Shown: piece after piece, positions 48,901 to 60,900 of the stretch | How the letters are laid out: the number at the start of each line of letters is the position of its first letter | How positions within the stretch are numbered: position 1 is the first letter of the stretch | Source: Dermatemys mawii | Taxonomy: Eukaryota; Chordata; Testudines; Dermatemydidae | Reading direction: 5' to 3' | Assembly: GCA_007922305.1 (NCBI GenBank) | Contig: ML677334.1 | Span: forward strand, 21,343,626 to 21,407,625 | Length of the DNA: 64,000 nt | The notes under the pieces: model-generated | What the model was told of the DNA's origin: nothing | Databases searched by the model: none | What the model saw: the letters and a program-made list of their open reading frames with translations, nothing else | Program-made: the position numbers and the translations under genes

Positions 48901-51900
48901 AGAATGTCACACCACCCTATACACACACACTCCTTGATTTGTTTCTCTCTTGTCCTTCCATGTGTTGTTGATCCTCTCTGCAGTCTTGGAGGGCTGCATG
49001 TGGCTCCCTGCAGATTCCAATGGTACTTGCAATTTAAAATATGTATGTTTAAAAAAAAAAGTGAGGTGTTAGGGATGGAATGTAGATGGATAGTGCTTGA
49101 GAAAGTTATAGGCTGATGTCAAGTTGCCTGATACACTAGCAGAGGTTCTGGTGTATTTTAGTCCTAATCAGCAACACTCTCTGCTAGTGCTATGCCTCTC
49201 AAAGATAGGAGCCTCACATTTGCATCAAAATTGATAGCATTTCTGTAATATGGATCTGTGCTATCTAAGGAGCGGACTGAAGACTGGCAAAGTCATTCAA
49301 TGTGTGCATCTCTAACCCCAGGTTTCTAGAAATAAATGTCTAGAAGGTTACAGCAACACGATCTGTCCTCCTCAGTTTCAGTGTTGTTGCAGCCATGCTA
49401 GCCACAGGATGGGAGAGACAAGATGGATAATAGCTTTTATTGGACCAACTTCTGGTGGGAAAGACACAAGCTTTTGAGCTCCACAGGACCTCAAAAACAG
49501 CTCTGTAGAGTTCCAAGCCGTGTCTCTGTCACCAACAGAAGTTGGTTGAATAAAAGATGCTACCTCTCCCACTCTCTCTCCTCCACTTCAGGCATTTAAA
49601 GTCATTTTGATGGATACGAAACAGAGGAGGGTTTTTTTTTTCACAAAATGGGGGGGGGGGGGGCTCACCATAGCAATCCCTTCAGATTTCAAAGCAGCGC
49701 CCAGTGCTTGAAGACCTTGCTTGCTCTTGAGTTCAAGAAAGGGCTGTGAGCCTGACTGACCCTCACACCGAGGCGGCCATAAATATACTTTTCTTTGCCA
49801 TTCTGTAGTGGTATGCAGACAACCCTTAGAGAATAGGGATTTGCACAAAAACTGTGTATGAATGGTCAAAACAGAATGAAGAGCACTGTATTTACCTAAA
49901 CTTCTAATCCCCGGAGATTCATTTAACTGCTACATAAACATATTAGATCATATTTTCCAAGATACTGTATCAGTTACACATGATTCCAAGGGTAAAAGCC
50001 CTGTATAAAAACTTAAGCAGCTGTGGCTAGAAACGTCACAACAGTTCCACATTCCAGCAGTACAAACTGTACCTGCCTCAAACCTTCTAGATGAACAGAT
50101 TCTAAAGCCAGAAGAAACCAGTGGGATCATCCAGTCTGAGGCCATAAAACTTCCTCAAAATTAATCCTAGGGCATATCTTTTAGAAACACATCCAATCTG
50201 GGTGTAAAAATTGCCAGAGATGGAGAATCCACCACAACACACAGTAAACTGTTCCAATGGTTAATTACCTTCACTGGTAAATATTTACACCTTATTTCCA
50301 GTCTGAGTTTGTTTAGCTTCAGCTTCCAACCATTGGATCATACTATACTTTTTCTACTAGACTGAAGAGCTCATTATCAAATATTTGTCCCCCATGTAGG
50401 TACTTATAATGGAGTCACTCCTTAACCTTCTCTTTGCTAAGATAGATCGATTGAGCTCCTTCAATCTATCACTAGAAGGCAGGTTTTCTAATCCTTTAAT
50501 CATTCTTAAGACTCGTTTCTGAACCCTTTCCAATTTATCAATATCTTTCTTGATTTGGGGACACCAGAACTCAACACAGTATTTTAGCAGCAGTTTCACC
50601 AGTGCCAAACAGAGAAGTAAAATAACTTCTCTACTCCTACTCAAGATTCCCCTACTTATGCATTCAAAAAGTCACCCCAAGAGTCTTGGATCAGTCACAA
50701 TATATACACTGACTGCTTATGAAACTGCAACAAAGCTTCCCACAGTAGTTTGCATCAGTTCACTTCACACATACATGAACAGTCTGGCTGTCTCTAGTAC
50801 CTCCATCTTTCCCAAGCTTTTAATGGGATTCAGGATAAATGAAGATGAATGAAAACCACTGGGGAAGTAAAGAAAATGAAGGTAATGGGGTTGGGGAAAC
50901 GGGAGGGAGTGGGAACAAAGAACAGATGTGTCCGCTATTATCTGGAAAATCTATCTTTTGCAGGGAAAATCCCCCACACCAATAGAGAAATGCTACTGTG
51001 TAATTTTATTATCCATGTTCTTCACTGCCTGCAGAAACACTAGGCAGGAGTTCAAACATTAACTATGAGACGCATTTTAAAGGAAAGAGATATGAGGATG
51101 CTGTCACGCTGTTCTCATAATTACATTTGAAATCTTTCAATTGCTAATCCACAAAATGCAGCAGAACATACCATATGACAGAATCACAAAATATAGAGAT
51201 CAGAAAAAAGTAAGTTGGTCATATTATTATTCAAAATAATTATTTGTATTATGCTAGCAACTAGGGACCACAGCGTGTTAGGTTCTGTACAAACACACAA
51301 GAAAAAAGATGGTCCCCTGCTAGTACAGGATTGCTCCCTACAGCGCATTTTTAGTGCTTTGTCCAGTCTAATTTTAAATTTCTCAAGCAAAAGGCACTTC
51401 CTATCTCTTTCTTTGGGAGACTATTTTAGAGTTTTAATGGATCTAATGGTGAATATATTTTTGCAGCTCTCTAGCTTAAATTTTGCCTCTCTTAATGGGA
51501 TATTAACTCAGTCATCTCTCTTATACCGTCCCAAATAATTCCTCTCCCTTCCTGATTTTTACACTCTTTACATATTTAGAGACCATTATCTCCCTTATTA
51601 ATCATCACTCATCAATGATACATGTACTCAATCCTCTCAGTATTTTCTTGTGTACCAATCCTCTCAAACTCTCCTAATACTCCCCCTTTGCTGGTTTTCT
51701 CTGAATGCTCTCCAGTTTGTTATGACGAGTATACCCAGCAATATATTCCAGATGTGGTTGCACCATCTGAACACACAACCCCAAACTGCAGACCTGAGCA
51801 TATGAACACCCCCCAGCAAAATTCTCCAGTCACAAACCCAGCCAGTTATCCTCTCTCACTGAGACTTTAGTATTAATGACTATTAGGACTAAAATTTCAG

Positions 51901-54900
51901 ATGCAGAGTCAGTGGATTGCAAACAAATTAAATACTCTCAAACTTCAAAGTCACCTATCCTTTCCCACTCTTTGTTATTTTTACATTTCCCTCCCCTGCA
52001 TAGTTGATATTTAAAACCAGGTATCCTCCAAGTAGGGAGCTAGATTGATTTACATTCAAGCTCTAATTTATAGCAACAGATTAGCTACCCAGCCTGCAAA
52101 GACTCTCCAGCTATGATACTGACTTCCCATTTAAGTTTATGCTACAGTAAACAAAAACTCCTGAACTCTAGGAACCCTTGACAAACACTTAAAAATACCT
52201 AAACAAACCGATGTAGTAATTTCCTGTAAACATCACCACACAGCAGCAACATAAAACCAAAAATGTAATAATCCTACTGTCACGTTACTGAAATTATCTG
52301 GGATCATATAGATCATTGGTGCAACCAAGGTCCTGTAGGGGCACCAAATCTTATGTAAAGGGGGTCATATAAGGTGTCTACGATCAGGTTATGGTTTGCT
52401 GATTATGATTATGCTATCTGTATGTGGGTATCATTTTTGCAAAGTTATGAATGTTGGCTATATAATGTCTGTATCTCAAATGTTTGCTTTGCTTCTGGAT
52501 GAAATCCCAGACACGTTGCTGGAAGCTCGGACTGGCCTGTTTGATGGCCCATTAAGAACCATCAGCTACACAATGGACCCATTAAGGGAAGGCAGACACA
52601 TCCTGTGTCTTAGCAAGGGGGGCAGGAATTGCCCAAGTGACTCAAACTCCATTTTGCTGTAAGTTTCCACAGCGAGGACAAAGAAAATTCCTCCACCTCG
52701 GAAGGATATAAAAGGGTGGTACCCCATCTCCATTTTGTCTTCAGTCTCCAGCCCTGCTTCTACTTCTGGATGGAACTTTGCTACAAATGGAAATTCTGGC
52801 CAAAGGATTTGATGACCCATTCCTCCAGGGAATGTATTCCACAGACTTTGATTTGAACCTGCAGTTTATTCTATCTCTGGTGCAAGCCTAAACCAAGTAT
52901 TGTGCCATTACTGCATGTAATTGATTTCCTTTAACCATTTCTAACCCTCACCTATATCTTTTTCCTTGAATAATAAAGGACTGGCAACAGCATGATTTGT
53001 GGGTAAGATCTAATTTGTATATTGACCTGGGTCTGGGGCCTGATTCTTTGGAATTGGGAAGAACCATTTTCTTTTATTTGGGGTATTGGTTTTCATAACC
53101 ATTTGTCCCCAGGACAGGTGGCTGCTGGTGGTGATACTGGGAAGCTGGAGTGTCTAAGGGAATTGCTTGTGTAACTTGTGGCTAGCCAACAGGGCGAAAC
53201 CAAAGTCTTTTCTGTTTGGCTGGTCTGGTTTGCCTTTAGGGTGGAGAAACCCCAGCTTTGGGCTGTAACTGCCCCCTTTGGAGCAATTTGTCCTGATTTG
53301 ACACTCTCAGCTGGTCCCACCAGGAACAGCACCATCACACCTACTTAACAAGAATCACAGGAGTCCCCTTTGATCCACTCCAAACTCACCCAACCCCCCA
53401 AAGGCCAGGGAGAAGAAATGACCTTTTGCACCATGCCTGGAAGGTTTATAAACTCAGGGAATTGTGAAGCTGGCAGTAGTACGGGGTAACTTCCAAAGCA
53501 GCAGAGTCCTGATGGAGAACAACCTGCCCGTAGCTCCCTCTCTTTTATACCAACAAGGCTCTATCTAAGGTGCCTCAACTGACTATAAATGCAGTAGTCT
53601 GTCATGGGCTATTACAGTAATACTCAGACTGAGGATCTCGAGCCGGAAGTGGCTCTTTAATGCGTCTCCTGCGGCTCTTTGCAGCACATGATATTAAACC
53701 TTGTGTGATTTAATTATTAACCAATCTAAGTTATTAACCAATCAGAATTATTTTACTGTGTTATTAATCAATTGTAGTTGATAAAATTTTATATATCTGT
53801 TTCATATGGTTTAATTCACACTATTGTGGCTTTTTTGGATAATGTTGATCGCTAATTTGGCTCCTGAATCACTGAGATCTGAGTATGATTGGTCTGTTAC
53901 TAAAGTAAATCCCAGATCATATACATTTTATAGGTCAATGTCATCTTAAAATCAACCAGAAATGAACAAGATGATATTGCAGTTCACAGATTGTAAAGAG
54001 CCATTACTGTCATAGAGCTATTGGAACAAAATAAACACAGATATTTACTTGATTATTCTGCACTGGATTTCCCCAATTAAAAACAACCTGCATTTAACAT
54101 TTCAGTTTTTATTGCTTCATTTGGATGTTGGGTATGAGGGAAAAGAAGTTTCCTTTACTCATCAACTCTCAGCCCCATTATATGCCTTCCTGTTCTCCAC
54201 AGCACCACGATTTGTAACATTTCCACTCAGGGACAGAGCAGGAAAACGATGAACAAGGAAGCTCTTTATAACTTCAGTGTAAACTAGAACTATTCATTAG
54301 GAACTATAACAGCTTCATGGAAAAAAAAAAATCAGCCGCATATTCCTCTGTACAAACTCTGAAGCTGTTGAATTGTCATGAGATTCTCTGCATTTCAGAA
54401 GTGCTGCTTTCAGATTAAACTAACCTAAACCCATTACCAACCCAAAATTTATAATATTTTTACCTCTCTCTTCCCTTCTGCCTTGTGACAAAGAGAAAGA
54501 AGCAAAGCTCATCAACCAAAGCCCAGAAAAAGGATATTCAAAACCACCAGTAGTCCATAGGCATGGTTTCAGCCTAGAGCCATGGAGAGGGAAATGCATA
54601 TCTTACACCTTCAAATGTTAGTAGCAATAACATTTAAACACTATCACAGCTCTTTTCATCGTCAAAGTATTTTACAGAGAACTAATCCTCACAGTACCCA
54701 TTTTGCAGGAGGGAGAACTGAGGCACAGAGAGGAGAAGTAACCTGCTGACCGCCAAACAGTCAGTCAGTGGCAGAAATAGGATTAGAACTCAAGGGTTCC
54801 TGACTCTCTACCCTGTATTCCTTTTTTAGTACATGATGCCCATCTGTAGTAAATTACATTTTTTTAAAGAAACATTAAAGAACATTAAGGTTCCAAACAC

Positions 54901-57900
54901 ATGGTAGGAAGTGTCAGATTAAAGGTTTCACTGACAACCTTAATTCAGTCCCCTTGTGTGTATGCATTATGATAATCTTTAATTACAGGATCACATGCTA
55001 TTTTTTCCACAAGATTCCCTCTTTATGTTGTAAAGGGGGAGTTATTTAATATTTCTTTTTATCCTCCTTATTCAATGTGTGGCCTTAGGTCTTATTTCAT
55101 GCACACCATCCAAACCCTGTACTGAATATAAAATTATTAGTTTCCTTGTGGGCATTTCTATGGTGTTCTCACTAGAGCATCTGAACTCTTCACAAAGATC
55201 AATGAAATTATCTTTACAACTTTTCAGTGAGCCTAGGGCTACTACCACCCCCATTTTATGGATGGGACACTGAAGCACAGAGTTTTAGGCTGAAATTGTC
55301 AAAGATATCCACCATTTTTGGTGTCCCACTGGAAAAAACTTAAGCGTCGATTTTTCAGAGTACTTAGCATTATATAGCACATAACATGTTCAAATCGTAG
55401 CTCCCATTAACTTAAGCTACAGCCGATAATGCCCTCATCTGTAAATCAGACCCCAGGGCATCAAGCCAGGCACCCAGAAAATGAGGAACACACAATTAAT
55501 GGCCACCCGTGAAAAGTTTGGTTTAAGCGACTTGCCCAGCATCACAGAGGAACGCTGTGGCAGAGACAGGATAAAATCCAATGCTCCAGGGCAGCATTCA
55601 GCTGTCTTAACCATGACAATGTTCTTTCTCTTCCAGCAATCCTCTGCCTCATTCACTACACACCTTCCAACTTCTGCAACAAATGAGGTAGGGATCCTAC
55701 AGACAACACCTTCACTCCAGGAGCATCGTCCATCCTGTGCACTGAGTGAGGCAAGAGTCCTGTGGAAAAAATAGTGTGTGATCATGTAATTAAAGATTGT
55801 TTCATAGCACATAAACACAAGGAGGCCAAATTAAGGCTGCACAGGCAATCTATTCCTAACTTTTGAGTGCTTGACTTTGCATGCTAATTTTAATGTGTTT
55901 TTTTTTAAAAAAAATGTAGCTTCCTACTTAACACACACACAGAGAGCTGAAAAAACAACCAAATAGCACATATGGAACTATACTGACATACAGCATTTGT
56001 CATCACTGTATCACCATAGTAATACATCTGAATGGACTAAGGAACGCATATTATTTCAGAGGCAATTCTGCTCCTGAGATTTATACATAGGATGCAAATG
56101 TCACCTTTTTTTCTGAGTCGCGTGGAATTCCCTGCAAGTTCTCATTTCTAATTGGATTACTCATCCCCTGCTGACTACCTTTGCAATTCTACCTGCAATT
56201 TTTCCCTGTACACTAAGTATTCTTTCAACTCTTATGTTGACTGGCCATATCTTGGAAATGAACCTATGCCCTCCTAAATGTCAGGAGAGGCATTCCAGAT
56301 TAGATATTCATTCAGAGATATATAAAGAAGGGACTTTTGTTATTCAGTCTGGTCAAGTAGTTATTTTTCCATCTAGGAATTTACAAAGATGTCTCCATCA
56401 CCATGTACAAAAAACAATGAAACACACACCAAGGCAGGTTTCCACGGAAGCATCAGGTCTGAAACTAAGACAATTACCAGTATAGACTTTCAAGTAGCGT
56501 AGCCCATAGCATAGCATAAACAAAGACAGTGGTGTAGTCACCTTTTACTTAACTGTAAATAATTGTCTAGATCCTGGCATGGTGTAAATCAGTGCACTTC
56601 TACTGTCTTCAATGGAGTTATTCTGATTTACATGAGCTGAGGAACTGGCCCTTTGTCTCAAGTGTAGAGTGTATCCTATCACCACAATATACAAACTATT
56701 TAAAATGGAATACAACCTTTTAATAATGTGCAGACAGAATGGAGTTTTGTTACTTCAAAATCCCTCAACAAACTGTTCCTCTCTTCCTTTCTCAAGATGA
56801 TCTGTCATCTATATGCTTCCTTGTGATTTACAGTTTTGTTTGGTTAAAAACAACTTGCCTTTTAGCTACCCTGAAATGCAGGTTGTTTCTATACCTCATT
56901 GAAGGAAACACTTTTATTAGTTCTGGTGGAAGTTTTTCCCTTAAAAAATTACCTCTTTGAATGCAAAATTTTTCCTGTCAACATTGTCACAATATTCCTT
57001 TATTGTGAAAACAAGGTTACATTTAATAAATGTTTATGAAAAATATAAAAATGTTATCACTATGCTTATTGAGATTTTCCATTTATAAAAACAGGTTTTT
57101 AGTAAACAAAAATGTCGACAATGTTTTTTGATAAAAATTCAATAAAAAGGGGTGATTATGAAGTTTGAAATGAAAAACAGAAATTTCAAATTCTTTATGA
57201 ACTAGTTTTTTATTTTTCAAATCAACTCTAATTAGTATGCTTTGGTTTCTAATCGGTGCTTATAATATGATTTGTAAACGCAAAATACCTTCATGAAACA
57301 AAATGTTCCTGGAAAAAAATCAAGGTGGCTGTTAAAGCAATAAAAAATAAAAATACCAGAAGACGAGGAGTTTTCTCCTTTATTCTGTCTCTCAAAAAAG
57401 TATAGCTTACAATGAACACCACACTACCTTTCTGTGCAAGGCTACTGAGAAGCTTAGAGCAATGCAAATTTGCAGTCATCTAGAGACCTCAAATAAGCTC
57501 GTTTTTTCTCATTAGTTTGTTTTTGGTGCAGTTATGACAGTGAGTCTGTGCTGGTCTTGTTGGTTAAGGTTGTCATCCTATTGATAGCTTAGGATCAGAC
57601 GTCTTTGCCAATGGACCTAGACTTTTCAGCTGCTTTTGACGCGGTTGATTATAGTTAAGTCTACACTGGAGCTGGAGGTATAATTTCCAGCTTGGGTACA
57701 TATACCCACGCTAGCTCTGATTGAGCTAGCATGCTAAAAATAGAAGCATGCCCACAACCATCTGAGTGGCGGAATGGGATAACAAACTCAAGTATGAGCC
57801 CATCTCAAACCCTAATTTCTTACTTGGACAGCTAGCCCCTTGCGCTGCCACAGCTACATAGCTTGATCAAAGAATACAGACTTCTATCCAAGCTGGAAAT

Positions 57901-60900
57901 TATGCCTTTAGCTCTGGTGTAGATGTACCATATATGAGGTTTTGCTGACCTGACTGCATACCTTTACAGGTGTGGATGGGACTGCTGTCAAATCATTCCA
58001 TTTATTCCTTCAGAGCGATCCTTTAAGAGTGGACTTGGGAGGTTGTTCATTCACCAGAGGGGCTCTATTGTGTGAATCTCCAGAGGATTCTAATTCTTCT
58101 GCCCCTTACTTTTTTTCCCATCATGTGGTCCATCTTCCCATTGACTTCAATAAGCTTTGGTTCAGGTGCATACTCAGGCAGTTTGAGTCCCAGTGTCATC
58201 AGACAGTGGACAGATGAGGACTTGCACCAAGTAGTGGGAATAACATGAAACTTGCAAAGGGCTCAGAATCTGTTCACTGTTTGGACAAATTCAGGTCCAA
58301 GAAGTTTCCCCCTCCACATGAAAACCGGTTCACCCACTTATCAGCATTCACCAACTTCCCGAGGGCATGTCTGTGATTAAAGGAGTTGCTGTAATGATCT
58401 GTTGTGTCGCACATATTAATTTGATGGAAACATACAAGCCGAATTACAAGGGGTTTTCCAGCTGCAGGTTGCTTCACATTTTCATTGCTAGGGACTTATG
58501 GAAGCAGTCTAACATTTAGGTGTATTGTGTAATTCTGTCACACAGGGCTGTGTGTGATAATATGGTGAGTCAGAATATCGAGAGACAATAGATCATAGCT
58601 AAAACAAAGCTGAACTCTGTCTTTTCTGCTGGAAGACACAAGGCAGTTAAAATAGACTGTTGGACAGCTGAACAATAGGAAAAATGAAAATATGGAATTT
58701 CTGCACCAATGTTGAGACACTGCCTCCAACACCTGCCGTATACACGTACAAGCTTATCCTTCACTCGACGCTTGAACATAAAACAAAAGCATCTGCTGCT
58801 TTCCTCAGTTGCTGCCAACATGCAAGATACCAGGATGGCCCTTTTGCACTGATGACCACATTTTCATTGGTCATTTTTGCCTCCAGTGGCAGACACAAAC
58901 CCTTGACCTTTGCAGCTTCAAGGACACTTGAGCGGATTATCACAAGGTGGTCAGTCGGCTTCAGTAGAAACATCCTCACGATGTGAATTGTAGCAGCTAG
59001 AGGTATTACACTGTTGTTGGTCCCAGGGAATGTCTTTGCTTCTGAGTTTACATCTTGAATCAGCAATGCACTGAGTGGGCAAAGGCCAAGATACTCAGCG
59101 CAGTTTCAGACCTGATCCCTCCAATTTCAGCCAGATCTTTACACGGAGACAGTAAAGCTTTTTGAGAAGATGGCTGAATAAAGTAAGCCAAGATGGCTGA
59201 ATTTAGTAAGCCATGCACAGCACTTTTTAGACTTCTGTCAGGTCTTTGAGTCAGTGCATTGAACAAGTCTGTGGGATATCATGAGACGATACAGCATTCC
59301 TGGGAAGATAGTGTCATTGACAGTGGAACACTAGAATGGAACAGAAAGCTGTGTTTGCATCAATGGCAGATACATGGCAAGGTTGCATCCTCTCACCATC
59401 ATTGCTCAATATTGCCACCGACTGGCTGATGGATAAGGTTGATGAGGCGCTCTCAGTGGCATCAAGCTGAATGTCAGTTTGTTTTGAGGCAGTGAATTAC
59501 ACTAATGACACCTCCCTGGATCCATTTGGTGAATCGCTGCAGCTAAGAGCCATTCTCTTCTGGCAAGAAGCAACACACATTGCTCTGGTTATTAATCCAG
59601 AAAAAATTAAGCCCCTGGCCATTATGAACAAGCAGCCTCCATTACAGCCAGCTCAGTATTAACACGTCGGGATTGATATCGAGCAAGCGGCAACATTCAA
59701 ATGCTTGGAAAGAATCATAGACAGTGCTGGAAGATGTTGGAAAAATGCTAATGTTCCTATAGTAGCAACCACTGCCACGTTCTAGCTCTTTCAGCGGCTT
59801 CTGTGGAGACATTGGGACATCTAGGTTACTACAAAGCTGCAGATCTATAAAACCACAATTATACCAACTCAGCTGCATGTCAGTGAACTGTGGGTGCCAA
59901 AGAAGACTGAAGAACAACGGATTGACTTTAAAAAATTTTGTTTTGTTGTGTTTGTCGTTTGTTGCATATTAAGGAGGAAGGACAAGATGAGCAGTGAAGA
60001 TATTTGTAGATGACCTGAGCAACTGCCTCCATTAGCACTGGCTTGTTTTTGGTGGCTTTCTTGGTATGGATGTATTATTAGAACAGAAAACCAGCAAATC
60101 ACAAAGCACATTTAACAAGGAATGCCGCAACATGGCGGGCAATCTCGTGATCACCAAAAGCTCTGGTGGAACAATAAGGCTGCCAATGAACATTAAGTTG
60201 AATATCCAGAGTCTCCAAGGAGGCTATGGCTCTCTAGGATTTGCCTTGGTGACCTCAATGATGACCTCTTTTCTCTACTTACTAACCCGTGTACTCAGAA
60301 ATCTACAGTTTGCATGCAGATCAAGACTTTTCTGACATCCCCCCCTCCCACTCTCTTGATTTAACCTACAACACTAATCTAAGCAAAGAAATAAGGGCTT
60401 TCAGTTAGGAACATTTTGCCCTCTTGCTAATGTTTTCTATAATGCATCCCTTCAGCATGGCAGACAGGAAAACCTTAACATATGGGGCTGCCAAGATAAT
60501 TTAAAACAAAACAAAAAAAAAATTGAACAAAATCTCAGGGAGAGAGAAAAAGATAGCATTGGCATCAGCGAGGAGATAAAACTGACATGTTCTGCTTCTT
60601 AACAGTATCTCGACTAAGTTTGCAAAGGGTAACATCAGCAAAATTTATTGACAGTGCATGGATGTATCCAGAGATGGAGACAAAAGCCAGACAAAGAGCA
60701 TCAAGAAATTGTCTTAAAGGGATATGATAGAGGTTTATAAAATCATGAATGGTATGGAGAAAGTAAACAAGGAAGTGCTATTTACTTCTTCTCATCACAC
60801 AAGAACCAGTGACTGCCCAATGATATTAGCAGGCAGCAGGATTAAAATAAACAAAGAAGTACTTCTTCACACAACGCACAGCCAACCTGTGGAACTCATT

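Noticed and set aside
48689..48937. 82-codon + strand frame over the SLC22A23 103-bp exon
   Set aside because: Shadow of the true - strand exon, which has matching phases and splice sites.
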